A stretch of 64,000 bases of DNA from Pacificoceanicola sp049341065. GTDB lineage: Bacteria > Pseudomonadota > Alphaproteobacteria > Rhodobacterales > Rhodobacteraceae. Position 1 is the stretch's first letter. Each line of letters starts with the position of its first letter. This document shows positions 39,937-50,722 of the stretch, in pieces. Made by a program: the position numbers and the translations under genes. Under the pieces are notes generated by a model. That model was not told the DNA's origin and ran no database searches. It saw only the letters and a program-made list of their open reading frames with translations. The stretch lies in contig NZ_JBMPIX010000002.1 in assembly GCF_049341065.1 (NCBI RefSeq), positions 124,001 to 188,000 of the forward strand, given 5' to 3'.

Positions 39937-41424
39937 TTATTCGTCGGTGTCCAGACCCAGCGCGACAAAGCGCGGATCGCCGCCCCGGCGCACCAGCAGC
40001 AGGATCGACTTGCGTCCGGCGTCCTTGGCCTCGGCGATGCGGTCCTCAAGGTCGGCAAGCGCCAGAACCTGACTTTGGCCCGCTTCGGTGATCACGTCGC
40101 CTGCCCGCAGGCCCTTTTCAAAAGCCTCTGTCGTCTCATCGACCGACATCACGACCAGACCCTTGGCGTTTTCGTCCAACTGCATCTCGTCGCGCAAGTC
40201 CTGCGTCAAGGGTTGCAGGGTCAGGCCCATCAGGTCCATGGTCTGGGGCTCTTCGGGGGTGTCATCCGTAGTCACCGAGGCAGGCACGGCGCCCTCGGCC
40301 TCTTCGCGGCGGCCCAGCGTGATCTTCAGCGTCTGGGTTTCGCCTTCACGGTTGACCACGACGCGGACGGTCTTGCCGACCTGCGTATTGGCCACGACGC
40401 GCACCAACTGGCGGGTATCGACGACATCGACGCCGTCAAAGCTCATGATCACGTCACCGGCCATCATGCCGCCATCCTTGGCGGGACCATCGGGAACGTC
40501 AGACACAAGCGCGCCACTGGCCTTTTCCAGACCCAGCGCCTCGGCCACGTCCGGGGTCACGTCCTGAATGCGCACGCCCAGCCAACCCCGACGGGTTTCG
40601 CCGAACTCGCGCAGCTGGTCCACGACCTTGGTCACCACGTTGGACGCCATCGAAAAGCCGATGCCGATCGAGCCGCCATTGGGCGAGAGGATCGCGGTGT
40701 TCACGCCGATCACCTCGCCATCCATGTTGAACAGCGGACCACCCGAGTTGCCGCGGTTGATCGCCGCGTCGGTCTGGATGTAATCGTCATAGGTGCCGCT
40801 CAGCGCACGGTTGCGGGCCGAAACGATCCCGGCCGAGACGGAAAAGCCCTGCCCCAGCGGGTTGCCCATGGCCATGACCCAGTCACCCACGCGAGAGATG
40901 TCGCTGTCGCCAAAGCTGACGAATTTGAGCGGGCCATCGGCTTCGACCTTGAGCAGCGCGATATCGGTGTTGGGATCGGTGCCGATCAGCTGCGCGGGCA
41001 GTTCCTGACCTTCAAAGAACTCGATCATGATCTCATCGGCGCCTTCGATCACGTGATTGTTCGTGACGATATAGCCATCTTCCGAAATCACAAAACCGGA
41101 ACCCAGCGCCGAAGAACGTCGCGGACGATCGCTGTTCGGGCCATTACCGTTACGGTCCTGAAATTCACGAAAGAAATCCTCGAAGGGTGAGCCTTCGGGA
41201 ACGATGCCCTGCGGACCGGTGCGTCCGGCCACGACGGTCGAGGTGGTGATGTTGACCACGGCGGGGCTGATCCGTTCTGCCAGATCGGCAAAGGTCTCGG
41301 GCGCGCCGCGGGCATGGGCCATGAGGGATTGGGAAAGAATAAGTACCATTGACAGCGTGGTCAGCCAGAACATCCGTAGCGGTGTGGCCTGGTCACGCGT
41401 CAAAGCGAGGGATTGCGGTTTCAC
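39937..41424 (-). CDS. degP: Periplasmic Do/DegP-type serine protease
   Basis: A 495-aa trypsin-like protease-chaperone with an N-terminal signal (FWLTTLSMVLILSQSLMAHA). The catalytic triad is His124 (TNNHVIEGAD), Asp154 (NTDIALLKV) and Ser227 (GNSGGP). Two PDZ domains follow: residues about 285-375 and 400-490. GTG at 41424 is taken because AAGGAG lies seven bases before it. It lies downstream of the hflKC block on the same strand and shares palindromic TTGCGC sites upstream. Confidence 0.95.
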   Translation of the reverse strand: MKPQSLALTRDQATPLRMFWLTTLSMVLILSQSLMAHARGAPETFADLAERISPAVVNITTSTVVAGRTGPQGIVPEGSPFEDFFREFQDRNGNGPNSDRPRRSSALGSGFVISEDGYIVTNNHVIEGADEIMIEFFEGQELPAQLIGTDPNTDIALLKVEADGPLKFVSFGDSDISRVGDWVMAMGNPLGQGFSVSAGIVSARNRALSGTYDDYIQTDAAINRGNSGGPLFNMDGEVIGVNTAILSPNGGSIGIGFSMASNVVTKVVDQLREFGETRRGWLGVRIQDVTPDVAEALGLEKASGALVSDVPDGPAKDGGMMAGDVIMSFDGVDVVDTRQLVRVVANTQVGKTVRVVVNREGETQTLKITLGRREEAEGAVPASVTTDDTPEEPQTMDLMGLTLQPLTQDLRDEMQLDENAKGLVVMSVDETTEAFEKGLRAGDVITEAGQSQVLALADLEDRIAEAKDAGRKSILLLVRRGGDPRFVALGLDTDE

Positions 41425-41787
41425 TTGGAACTCCTTGTCTCTGCCAGCCGGTGCGCGTTGCGCGTCGCCGCCTGCCTCCTGTCTTCCAGTGTGTCAAAGA
41501 TAGGTGCGATTGCGCAACACCAAAGGCTGCAAATCCATACCTCTCGGAACTGTGAAAATGCAGTCACGGAAGCGAGAGCCGTCACTGCGCCAGTTTGCAG
41601 CTCATTGCGCGCGCAATATGCCATCCATCCAGGGCGCTGGGACCAATTCGGCCATGTTGTAGCCGTGATCACCGCAACCTGGGCCTGGCGAGGCTTTTGA
41701 ATGGCGAAGCGGTTAAAGTTTAAGTTTGCGCTGCCGTCCCGCGCCCGCCCGGTCGTTCCGAAGCGGCCGGACGGACAGGCCGCCTAT
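41425..41787. other. 363-bp intergenic region upstream of degP with TTGCGC palindromes
   Basis: No gene is supported. Two palindromes occur: TTGCGCAA (41510-41517) and ATTGCGC/GCGCAAT (41604-41617). A related palindrome, GCGCAATTGCGC, is at 44050-44061, just before hflK. They may be sites for one regulator of these quality-control genes. The role is inferred from position only. Confidence 0.4.
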
Positions 41788-41975
41788 CTAGCCTTTGACC
41801 AGCCACAAGATCACCAAGCCGGTGGTCAGCGTTGCCAGACCCAGGTTGCGCCGGGTTTCCAGCGGCATGTCGCGGAGCGCCTCAAGCAGGCGTTCCACAA
41901 GCGAAGGGGCCAGTGCGTACACCAGCCCCTCGATCACGAGGACCATGGCGATCCCCGTTGCTATGTCCGTCCCGG

Positions 41976-41979
<4 letters not shown>
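41788..41979 (-). CDS. DUF2065 small membrane protein
   Basis: A 63-aa protein with two hydrophobic segments (IATGIAMVLVIEGLVYALAP and LGLATLTTGLVILWLVKG). DUF2065 proteins commonly follow hflC. Its ATG overlaps the hflC stop by four bases (ATGA). The function is unknown. Confidence 0.85.
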
Positions 41980-42863
<884 letters not shown>

Positions 42864-42864
42864 A

Positions 42865-43995
42865 TCAGTTCTCCCCCCGGCGCAGCTCATTCAGCGGAAG
42901 GTACGGGACGATCCCGCCCCCATCCGATCCGGTCAGAGATTGATCAAGGATCATCTTGTCCACATCACCCAGCACGCTTTCCATCGTCTCAAGATACAGC
43001 CGGCGGCGGGTTACATCGGGTGCCTTTTGATATTCGGTAAGAACCGCCGAAAAACGGCTCGCCTCACCCAAGGCATCGTTTACGACCTGCGCGCGGTAGC
43101 CTTCGGCAACCTGCACGGTCTGCGCCGCCTGACCGCGCGCCTCGGCAACCACACGGTTGGCATAGGCGTCGGCCTGACGTTCCAGCCGGTCGCGTTCCTG
43201 TTCGGCGGCCTGCACTTCACGGAACGCATCGATAACCTCGCGCGGCGGATCGGCGCCTTCAAGGTTCACGCGGACAATGCTGATACCAGATTCATATTCA
43301 TCCAATGTCGCTTGAATCTGTTCCTGTGCCTGGGTCGCGATCAATCCGCGATCTCGGTTCAAAATCGGAGCCAGATTGCTGGCCGCGATAATCTCGCGCA
43401 TGACCGATTCCGAGGCCGCCTGAACTGTCAGTTCGGGGTCGCGAATGTTGAACAGCAGCTTGCTGGGATCGTTGATGTTCCAGACCACCTGAAATTCGAT
43501 GTCCACGATATTGGCATCGGTTGTCAGCATCAGGCCATCATTTCCAGCTCGACCGCCGCCGATATTCTCGGTGCGTTCCGAGGTCACATCGACCACGTTG
43601 TAGGTCACGAAAGGCCAAGGGGCAAAGTTCAGACCGGGCGTGCCGGTGCTGGAGTATTTGCCAAGGAACAACTCGACCGACTGTTCTTCGGGCCGAACCG
43701 TGTAGAAACTGCCAAAGGCCCAGACCGCGACAAGCGCAAGCACCCCCAGACCCAGCGTGCCACGGCCAAAGCTTGGCCCCTGACCGCCGCCATTGCCGCG
43801 ACCGGAATTGCCGCCGCCGCCCATAAGCACGCGCAGCCGTTCCTGTCCCTTTTTCATCAGCTCGTCGATCTCGGGGATCGGGTTGTTGTCGTCAGGCTTG
43901 CGCCCGCCTCCGCCGCCGTTCTGCGGGGGACGTCCGTTGCCGCCGCCTTGCGAACCACCGCCGCCCCCCCAGGGGCCGCCGCTGTTTCCTGCCAT
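42865..43995 (-). CDS. hflK: HflK, SPFH-family FtsH regulator
   Basis: A 376-aa partner of HflC. It starts with a Gly/Ser/Asn-rich head (GNSGGPWGGGGGSQGGGNGR), one membrane segment (TLGLGVLALVAVWAFGSFYTV), and the SPFH domain with SPFH text PEEQSVELFLGKY. The head is disordered and rich in repeats, as in other HflK. The start at 43995 has GGAAACGACTTC before it. Confidence 0.95.
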   Translation of the reverse strand: MAGNSGGPWGGGGGSQGGGNGRPPQNGGGGGRKPDDNNPIPEIDELMKKGQERLRVLMGGGGNSGRGNGGGQGPSFGRGTLGLGVLALVAVWAFGSFYTVRPEEQSVELFLGKYSSTGTPGLNFAPWPFVTYNVVDVTSERTENIGGGRAGNDGLMLTTDANIVDIEFQVVWNINDPSKLLFNIRDPELTVQAASESVMREIIAASNLAPILNRDRGLIATQAQEQIQATLDEYESGISIVRVNLEGADPPREVIDAFREVQAAEQERDRLERQADAYANRVVAEARGQAAQTVQVAEGYRAQVVNDALGEASRFSAVLTEYQKAPDVTRRRLYLETMESVLGDVDKMILDQSLTGSDGGGIVPYLPLNELRRGEN

Positions 43996-44049
43996 GAAGT
44001 CGTTTCCTTCCTTGGTCTTCCAAACTTGCTGCCTTGCAGCCTTATCTGT

Positions 44050-44061
44050 GCGCAATTGCGC
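44050..44061. promoter_or_regulatory. GCGCAATTGCGC palindrome before hflK
   Basis: A 12-bp perfect palindrome followed by a second GCGCAATT half lies 55-66 bases before the hflK ATG in the 71-bp gap after gor. Similar palindromes are upstream of degP. It could be an operator; no known regulator is named. Confidence 0.35.
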
Positions 44062-44066
44062 GCAAT

Positions 44067-45506
44067 TCAAGCGCTGCGCACCGGGTTTCGCATTGTCACG
44101 ATCTCTTCGGACATGGTTGGGTGCACAGCCACGGTGCGATCGAAATCTTCTTTGGTAGCGCCCATCTTTACAGCGATCCCTGCCAACTGGATCAGCTCAC
44201 CCGCCCCGGGCGCCACGATGTGACACCCCAGAACCTTGCGCGTCGCCTTTGAAACGATCAGCTTCATCAGCACCCGGTCGGGGCGCTCGGCAAAGGCGGT
44301 TTGCATGGGCCGGAACGAGGAACAATAAACCTCGATCTGCTCTTGATCGCGCGCCTGTTCTTCGGTCAGGCCCACGGTGCCCAGTTCCGGTTGGGTAAAG
44401 ACAGCCGAGGGGATCAACTCGTGATCGACCTCGGTCGGGTTGCCCTTGAAGACGGTTTCGACAAAGGCCATGCCTTCGCGGATCGCCACGGGGGTCAGGT
44501 TGACCCGGTCGGTCACATCGCCAATGGCGTAGACCGAGGGCACCTTGGTCTGGCTGTAGCCGTCCACGGTGATCTGGCCATTGCGACCGGTTTCGATGCC
44601 CAGCTCTTCAAGCCCAAGATCATCGCTGTTGGGTTTGCGCCCCGTGGCAAAGAACACCGCATCGAACACGCGGGTGTTTCCGTTGGTCGCCTTCACGCGG
44701 ATCGGGCCGTTGCCGGGGCCGTCCTCGGGGTGGGCGCCGTATTGGTCGACCTCGACCGGGGCGGTCATGCCGTCCTCGTCCGTGCCTGTGGCGCGGTGCA
44801 TCTCGACAATATCGGTGCCCACATGCAGATCAATGCCGCGTTGCTTCATCGACTCGGCGATCAACCCGCGCGCCTCCTCGTCAAAGCCGCGCAGGATCTG
44901 GGCGCCGCGATAATACTGCGTCACTTCGACCCCAAGACCATTAAGAATGCAGGCAAATTCACAGGCTATATAGCCGCCACCGATGATCAGAACGCTTTTC
45001 GGCAACGCGTCGAGGTGGAAAATATCATCCGAGACCATGCCCAGATGTGCGTTTGGCAGATCAGGCCGCACGGGGCGCCCGCCAGTGGCGATCAGAATAT
45101 GCTTGGCGGTCTTGACCTCGCCGGTCGACAGTTCGACCGTATGGGCATCTTTCAGGCGCGCGCGGGCGTCAAAGGTCTCGACCCCCGATCCCGCCAGCAG
45201 TTTGCGGTACACGCCTTCAAGGCGATCCAGCTCGGCCTCCAGCTTACCGCGAAAATCCGACCAGTTGAACGTACCGTCCGGGATGTCCCAGCCATAGGCG
45301 CGGGCCTCGGCGGGGGCATGGGCGTATTCACTGGCAAAAACCATCAGCTTTTTCGGAACGCACCCCCGGATCACACAGGTCCCGCCATAGCGGTCCTCTT
45401 CGGCCAATGCGACCTTGGCGCCGGTTTCGCCCGCTGCGACGCGCGCCGCGCGCACGCCGCCGGAACCGCCGCCGATGACAAAGAGATCATAGTCAAAATC
45501 GCTCAT
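44067..45506 (-). CDS. gor: Glutathione-disulfide reductase
   Basis: A 479-aa FAD- and NADPH-dependent enzyme that reduces GSSG. FAD motif FVIGGGSGGVRAAR, redox Cys44 and Cys49 in GGTCVIRGCVPKK, and the C-terminal HPTMSEEIV carrying the active-site His are seen. An NADP motif (IGGGYIACEFACILNGLG) fits NADPH use. An insertion with many Asp/Glu and Gly residues lies near 225-255 compared with short bacterial forms. It heads the gor-hflK-hflC-DUF2065 run. Confidence 0.95.
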   Translation of the reverse strand: MSDFDYDLFVIGGGSGGVRAARVAAGETGAKVALAEEDRYGGTCVIRGCVPKKLMVFASEYAHAPAEARAYGWDIPDGTFNWSDFRGKLEAELDRLEGVYRKLLAGSGVETFDARARLKDAHTVELSTGEVKTAKHILIATGGRPVRPDLPNAHLGMVSDDIFHLDALPKSVLIIGGGYIACEFACILNGLGVEVTQYYRGAQILRGFDEEARGLIAESMKQRGIDLHVGTDIVEMHRATGTDEDGMTAPVEVDQYGAHPEDGPGNGPIRVKATNGNTRVFDAVFFATGRKPNSDDLGLEELGIETGRNGQITVDGYSQTKVPSVYAIGDVTDRVNLTPVAIREGMAFVETVFKGNPTEVDHELIPSAVFTQPELGTVGLTEEQARDQEQIEVYCSSFRPMQTAFAERPDRVLMKLIVSKATRKVLGCHIVAPGAGELIQLAGIAVKMGATKEDFDRTVAVHPTMSEEIVTMRNPVRSA

Positions 45507-45611
45507 GTAGAGGTGCCCTTACTTTCTTGTGCAGAGGTATTTCACATGGGACTGCGCTTGGCCAGCCGCTAGCGGGCCCAAGTGCACGACTTGTCACGAT
45601 GGCGTCAGGCC

Positions 45612-46262
45612 TTAACGGCCATTTTCCGAGAAATGCTGGTAATCCCTGGACGAAGACCAATCCCCGCCCCAGCCCCAGCCACGCGCCTTGAAGGCGGCGA
45701 TCACCGGATCGCCAGCGCGGACAAGGCCGGGAATGGCCTTTGCGCGTTCCGTGGCACTGTCAAAATCCTTGCCCGCCTCGGGCGAGGTATAGCTGCCCTT
45801 CACATAGGGGTTTTGCACCGGGTTGATGTCCATCGCCTTGCCAAAGGCGTGTTGCGACAGCCGGTTCGTGCCGCCCACAACCCGGCAGTTGAACGCGCTG
45901 GTGTTGTTGGCTGCCATCGACCGGCCATCGTCGCCCAAGAACAGATGCACCGGGCGCATCAGCTCGATCTGGAAGCCGGCTGCGTAAAGGTCAGCGAAAA
46001 TATCCAGCACGTCATCGGCAACCTCGGCTGCGACAACCATTTCGCCCATGGCCGTCTGCCCTTGGAAATCGTGATGCGGAATAGTCAGCAGGCGCAAGTC
46101 GTCGCGCGCGGGGCAGCCAAGGCCCTCGTGCCACGACACCCCGTCCATCCGCGCCCACATGTGATCCGAGATCGGCACTTGCGTCCCGCGCTGGCCGCCC
46201 GCCCAGGATGGCACGGCTGTTATCAGCATCAAAAGGGCTGTGAGTGTCCAAAACCCGCGCAT
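45612..46262 (-). CDS. Exported M15-type DD-carboxypeptidase-like protein
   Basis: A 216-aa protein with a signal peptide (GFWTLTALLMLITAVPSWA). The metal-site pattern of the M15 (VanY/Peptidase_M15_4) family is seen: SQHAFGKAMDINP gives the first His and Asp, and DYQHF near the end a further His. It would cut peptidoglycan peptides. Two Cys may form a disulfide. It is divergent in location from the gor gene and stands alone. Confidence 0.88.
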   Translation of the reverse strand: MRGFWTLTALLMLITAVPSWAGGQRGTQVPISDHMWARMDGVSWHEGLGCPARDDLRLLTIPHHDFQGQTAMGEMVVAAEVADDVLDIFADLYAAGFQIELMRPVHLFLGDDGRSMAANNTSAFNCRVVGGTNRLSQHAFGKAMDINPVQNPYVKGSYTSPEAGKDFDSATERAKAIPGLVRAGDPVIAAFKARGWGWGGDWSSSRDYQHFSENGR

Positions 46263-46352
46263 GCGTTCTGCTCCTGCATTTGGCTTCGAGCAGAGTAGAC
46301 GCAGCCGCGGGATTTGTGAAAGCAGGGAATTCCGGACCGCGCCGCTTTGCGC

Positions 46353-47135
46353 CTAGATGTCCTTGAACAGGTTGTCATCCTCGACAAAATCGATACGGCC
46401 TTCCGAGACCGTTCCGGCATTGATGTCGCGCACTTCGACGCGGCCATCGCCATAACCGATCACCACCTGATCGCAGATGTCGATGAACAGGCCGTTCTCC
46501 ACGACGCCGGGGATCTGGTTCAGCACCATCGCCAACTGGCGCGGGTTGCCGATGCGGCCAAGGTGCAGATCAAGGATATGGTTGCCTTCGTCGGTGATAT
46601 AAGGACGATCGCCATTCATCCGCAGGCTGGTCTGGCGGCCCATCACATCCATCGACACCAGCGTTTCCTCGATCAAAGCCTGCGAGGTCTGCCAGCCAAA
46701 GGGGATCACCTCGACCGGCAGCGGGAAACTGCCCAGATGTTCGACTTCTTTGGCAGCATCAGCGATCACCACCATCTGGTCGCTGGCCGTCGCCACGATC
46801 TTTTCCTGCAGCAACGCGCCGCCACCGCCCTTGATCAGGCTCAGGTTGCTGTCGAATTCATCCGCGCCGTCGATGGTGATGTCCAGCCACTTGGCCTCGT
46901 CCAGCGAAATAACATCAATCCCGACCTCGCGTGCCAGATCGGCGGTGCGGGTCGAGGTCGGCACGCCGCGGATCTTCAGCCCCTCTTCGCGGACCATCTC
47001 GCCAAGACAGCGCACCAGCCATGCGGCGGTCGAGCCGGTCCCAAGCCCGACGCGCATCCCGTCTTCGACGAATTCGGCGGCGCGTTTGGCGGCCGCGAAT
47101 TTGGCCTTGTCGATGGGCGAAAGCTCTCCGGTCAT
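46353..47135 (-). CDS. rpiA: Ribose 5-phosphate isomerase A
   Basis: A 260-aa isomerase of the pentose phosphate pathway. Signatures are VGLGTGSTAAWLVR for phosphate, DGADEFDSNLSLIKGGGGALLQEKIVA with the catalytic acid, and the C-terminal VVIGYGDGRVEVRDI. It is the unrelated second isomerase next to rpiB (22.5 kb). No gene is coupled to it. Confidence 0.96.
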   Translation of the reverse strand: MTGELSPIDKAKFAAAKRAAEFVEDGMRVGLGTGSTAAWLVRCLGEMVREEGLKIRGVPTSTRTADLAREVGIDVISLDEAKWLDITIDGADEFDSNLSLIKGGGGALLQEKIVATASDQMVVIADAAKEVEHLGSFPLPVEVIPFGWQTSQALIEETLVSMDVMGRQTSLRMNGDRPYITDEGNHILDLHLGRIGNPRQLAMVLNQIPGVVENGLFIDICDQVVIGYGDGRVEVRDINAGTVSEGRIDFVEDDNLFKDI

Positions 47136-47375
47136 TGTGATCCCCTGTCCTGAGCGTTGGAAGCCCTGCCCTTATAGGGCGCCGGGGCCTTGGGGGCGAG
47201 AGACATTTGGGCGCAATTCGAGGTGCGTCACGACACACGCATTACGTGTAGATATGGAATACATTACTTTACCCAAGCGTGCATTTCACTCAACCTGATC
47301 TCACCGCCACGGTATGTTTCACCGGATTTTTCGGGCGGCAATATTTTTAGAAATGTCATTTGAAAGGATAAACCG

Positions 47376-47780
47376 ATGGCAACCATCAGTCATGTAAACC
47401 TGCGCATTGAAGAAGCCGGCAAACACAGCAGCCGGGTGACCGTTACCTACCGGATCTGCTTTTCCAATTGCGAGGCAATGGCCGGCAGCACCTTTGTCGA
47501 AAGGGTCACCCTGCGGGGCGACGACCCGATCTGGGACGATCACCTGATCACCCTGCGCAACGGCTGCATTCGTGCGCAGAACGGCTGTATCGATCGCCAG
47601 ATCACCCGCGTCGTTTCGAACAACGTGCTGGACGAAGACCCGGACACCATCATCTTCGGCTGGGTCATCGGCAACAAGGACGAGGTCTATGCCCGCGTCA
47701 AGCTGACCCCCTTCGTCCCGTCGGGCTCGCAGGGCGACAGCAATATCATTTCCGCGCACTTCGGCCCTGCTGGCAACTGA
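47376..47780 (+). CDS. Conserved hypothetical protein of 134 aa
   Basis: A 134-aa soluble protein with AAAGGA before the ATG. It is predicted as mostly beta-strand (VTVTYRICFSNCEAMAGSTF, RVTLRGDDPIWDDHLITL, IIFGWVIGNKDEVYARVKLTPFVP). Four Cys are spaced in two pairs. There is no signal or membrane segment. I do not recognise a domain. The strong terminator directly after shows it is a one-gene unit. Confidence 0.75.
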   Translation: MATISHVNLRIEEAGKHSSRVTVTYRICFSNCEAMAGSTFVERVTLRGDDPIWDDHLITLRNGCIRAQNGCIDRQITRVVSNNVLDEDPDTIIFGWVIGNKDEVYARVKLTPFVPSGSQGDSNIISAHFGPAGN

Positions 47781-47800
47781 TCCGGCATCCATCACGCCAA

Positions 47801-47835
47801 GGCCCGTCGCAAATGCCTTTGCGGCGGGCCATTTC
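47801..47835 (+). terminator. Rho-independent terminator of the 134-aa protein gene
   Basis: GGCCCGTCGCAAA (47801-47813) pairs with TTTGCGGCGGGCC (47818-47830), with one G-T pair, around TGCC. ATTTCC follows. The stem is long, so terminator or RNA-end protection is likely. Confidence 0.8.
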
Positions 47836-48020
47836 CGTGCCGGCCAGCCCATTCCCGCCGGGATGTGTTGCGGATTGGCAGCGCAGCCCCTTGCCAATCC
47901 TTTCCGGACAACACACCCTGACAGCAGCGCCTTTCGCGCCACGATCGTCGCTTTCGAGACATGACCACAGGTCCAATCAGTCTATGTCAAAAGCAACAGG
48001 CAATCCCCGGAGCACGCGCA

Positions 48021-49394
48021 ATGTTTCTTTCGGTTTTCGACATGTTCAAGGTGGGCGTCGGCCCATCTTCGTCCCATACCATGGGGCCGATGGTCGCCGG
48101 GGCGCGCTTTCTGGACAGGTTGCGCTCCGCGCCCTTCACGGCGCATGGGTTGCGCGCCTCCCTGCATGGATCGCTGGCCTTTACGGGTGTCGGCCATGCC
48201 ACAGACCGCGCCACGGTTCTGGGGCTTGCCGGATTTGCGCCAGACACCTATGACCACGGCAAGGCCGAGGCGGAACTGGCCCGGATACAGGAAACCAACG
48301 AGGTCACGCCAAAAGGCCTGCCGCCGCTGCGTTTCAACCCCAAAGAGGATCTCAAGTTTGACTTTGGCCCAGCGTTGCCCGGACATGCCAACGGCATGAT
48401 CCTGATGGCAACCGACGCGCAGGGCGACGTGATTCTGAGTGAGACCTATTATTCCATCGGCGGCGGCTTTGTTCTGACCGAGGCCGAACTGGCCAGCGGC
48501 AAGGACACCGACGACGGTGAACCCGTCCCCTACCCCTTCAAATCCGCCGCCGAGATGCTGGAAATGGCGCGGGCCTCGGGCAAGACCATCGCCCAGATGA
48601 AACGCGCCAACGAACTGTCTCGCCGCCCGGCAGACGACCTCGAGCGCGGCATCGCCCGCATCTGGGAGGTCATGGACGGCTGTATCGAGCGCGGACTGGA
48701 GGGCACGGGCATCCTGCCAGGCGGGCTCAAGGTGCGCAGGCGGGCCAAGGCGATCCACGACCAGTTGCAGGCCGAGCGCGGCATGAACCTGAACGCGCCC
48801 CACACCATCAACGACTGGATGAGCATGTACGCCATGGCGGTCAACGAAGAGAACGCCGCCGGTGGGCAAGTTGTGACCGCGCCCACGAACGGCGCGGCGG
48901 GCGTCGTGCCCGCGACCATCCGCTATTGGCTGGACCATTGCCCCGGCTCGACCCGCAGCGGCATCCCCGATTTCCTGCTGACGGCCGCGGCGATAGGCGG
49001 GCTGGTCAAGTTCAACGCCTCGATTTCCGGTGCCGAGGCAGGCTGTCAGGCCGAAGTCGGCAGCGCAAGTGCGATGGCGGCGGCTGGACTTTGCGCCGTG
49101 CTGGGCGGCAGCCCCGAGCAGATCGAGAACGCTGCCGAGATTGCCCTCGAACATCATCTTGGCATGACCTGCGATCCGGTCAAAGGTTTGGTGCAAGTGC
49201 CCTGCATCGAGCGCAACGGGCTGGGCGCGATCAAGGCGGTCTCTGCGGCCTCGCTTGCGCTGCGCGGCGATGGAGATCACTTTGTCCCGCTGGATTCGGC
49301 GATCGAAACCATGCGCCAAACCGGGCAGGACATGCACGAGAAATATAAGGAAACCTCGCTTGGCGGGCTGGCGGTGAATGTGCCCAACTGTTGA
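48021..49394 (+). CDS. sdaA: L-serine ammonia-lyase
   Basis: A 457-aa iron-sulfur L-serine dehydratase (SdaA) turning serine into pyruvate and ammonia. The N-terminal SFDMF-like text FSVFDMFKVGVGPSSSHTMGPM marks the family. Cluster Cys residues are in GAEAGCQAEVGSASA, CDPVKGLVQVPC. GGAG lies before ATG 48021. The gene has its own start 185 bp after the terminator of the previous gene. Confidence 0.95.
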   Translation: MFLSVFDMFKVGVGPSSSHTMGPMVAGARFLDRLRSAPFTAHGLRASLHGSLAFTGVGHATDRATVLGLAGFAPDTYDHGKAEAELARIQETNEVTPKGLPPLRFNPKEDLKFDFGPALPGHANGMILMATDAQGDVILSETYYSIGGGFVLTEAELASGKDTDDGEPVPYPFKSAAEMLEMARASGKTIAQMKRANELSRRPADDLERGIARIWEVMDGCIERGLEGTGILPGGLKVRRRAKAIHDQLQAERGMNLNAPHTINDWMSMYAMAVNEENAAGGQVVTAPTNGAAGVVPATIRYWLDHCPGSTRSGIPDFLLTAAAIGGLVKFNASISGAEAGCQAEVGSASAMAAAGLCAVLGGSPEQIENAAEIALEHHLGMTCDPVKGLVQVPCIERNGLGAIKAVSAASLALRGDGDHFVPLDSAIETMRQTGQDMHEKYKETSLGGLAVNVPNC

Positions 49395-49439
49395 ATCCGC
49401 AGGCTTGCCTTGGCGCGGCTAAGATGAGACTTGAGCGCC

Positions 49440-50624
49440 ATGCAGGTGAACACTCTTATCCTTGGCGCTGGCGCGGCTGGCATGATGGCCGCCGGATGTG
49501 CCGGGCCGGGCAGTTTGGTCATTGATCACGCCAAGGCCCCGGGCGAGAAAATCCGGATTTCCGGGGGCGGTCGCTGCAATTTCACCAACATGCACTGCGA
49601 TGCCCAAGCCTTTCTGGGCGAGAACCCGCATTTCCACAAATCCGCGCTGGCCCGTTATACGCAGTGGGATTTTCTCGATCTGGTGGGGCGCTACGGCATT
49701 GCCTGGCATGAAAAGACACTTGGCCAGTTGTTTTGCGATGAAAAGGCCACGCAGATCGTCCAGATGCTGAAAACCGAGATGGATAAGGCCGGTGCCCAGC
49801 TATGGCTAAAGACCGAGCTCAAGGGCCTGAGCCATCGCGACGGTATCTTCCGCGCCGCGCTGGACCGCGAAGGACGGCGCGAGACGGTTTCGGCGCGCAA
49901 TGTGATCGTCGCCACGGGGGGCAAATCCATCCCCAAGATGGGCGCGACCGGGCTGGCCTATGACATCGCGCGTCAGTTCGGCCACGACGTGACCGAGACC
50001 CGCCCTGCCCTTGTGCCGCTGACCTTTGACAAGGACCGTTTCGCCGAGATATCCGGTGTTGCCCTGCCGGTTCGGGCTTTCAACGAGCATGCCGGGTTTG
50101 ACGAGGCGCTGCTGTTTACCCATCGCGGCCTGTCCGGTCCGGCGATCCTGCAAATTTCCTCTTACTGGCGCGAGGGCGGCGAAATTATTCTGGACCTGCT
50201 GCCCGGGGCAAGCCTCGAGGCGCATCTGAAAGCGGCGCGCGGCCAGAACGGGCGCCGCGCCTTGACGACGGAACTTGGCACGCTGATGCCCGCGCGGCTG
50301 GTAAGCCTGCTGGCCAAGGAATTGGACCTGACCGGCAATCTCGCCGATCTTTCGGACAAACGCATCTCGGCATTGGACGGAACGCTGAAAGGCTGGCGGC
50401 TGAAGCCAACCGGCAGCGAAGGCTACCGGACCGCCGAGGTCACGTTGGGCGGGGTTTCAACCGACCAGATCAGCTCGAAATCCATGATGTCCGAGCAGGT
50501 GCCGGGGCTCTATTTCATCGGAGAAGCGGTGGACGTGACGGGCTGGCTGGGCGGTTACAACTTCCAGTGGGCATGGTCCTCGGCGGTCGCCGCAGGCGGC
50601 CATATTGCCGCGCCAAGGCAGTAA
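49440..50624 (+). CDS. BaiN/RdsA-like (HI0933 family) NAD(P)/FAD oxidoreductase
   Basis: A 394-aa flavoprotein of the HI0933/YhiN family. FAD motif TLILGAGAAGMMAA is followed by GEKIRISGGGRCNFTNM, typical of this group, and the C-terminal LYFIGEAVDVTGWLGGYNFQWAWSSAVAAG. Members such as BaiN reduce steroid intermediates; the usual substrate is unknown. ATG 49440 is taken over a TTG nine bases earlier. Confidence 0.92.
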   Translation: MQVNTLILGAGAAGMMAAGCAGPGSLVIDHAKAPGEKIRISGGGRCNFTNMHCDAQAFLGENPHFHKSALARYTQWDFLDLVGRYGIAWHEKTLGQLFCDEKATQIVQMLKTEMDKAGAQLWLKTELKGLSHRDGIFRAALDREGRRETVSARNVIVATGGKSIPKMGATGLAYDIARQFGHDVTETRPALVPLTFDKDRFAEISGVALPVRAFNEHAGFDEALLFTHRGLSGPAILQISSYWREGGEIILDLLPGASLEAHLKAARGQNGRRALTTELGTLMPARLVSLLAKELDLTGNLADLSDKRISALDGTLKGWRLKPTGSEGYRTAEVTLGGVSTDQISSKSMMSEQVPGLYFIGEAVDVTGWLGGYNFQWAWSSAVAAGGHIAAPRQ

Positions 50625-50722
50625 ACCCTTAACAAAACTTTACCAAAAACGCCTCTTGGGCTATATCGCGCGGGTTCCAAGGCAGGCCTTTGGGGCGCGA
50701 AATAGCAAAGAGATACAAGCCC

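Noticed and set aside
43800..43995. Glycine-rich repeat-like stretch as a DNA repeat
   Set aside because: It is the disordered head of HflK, a known feature of the family.
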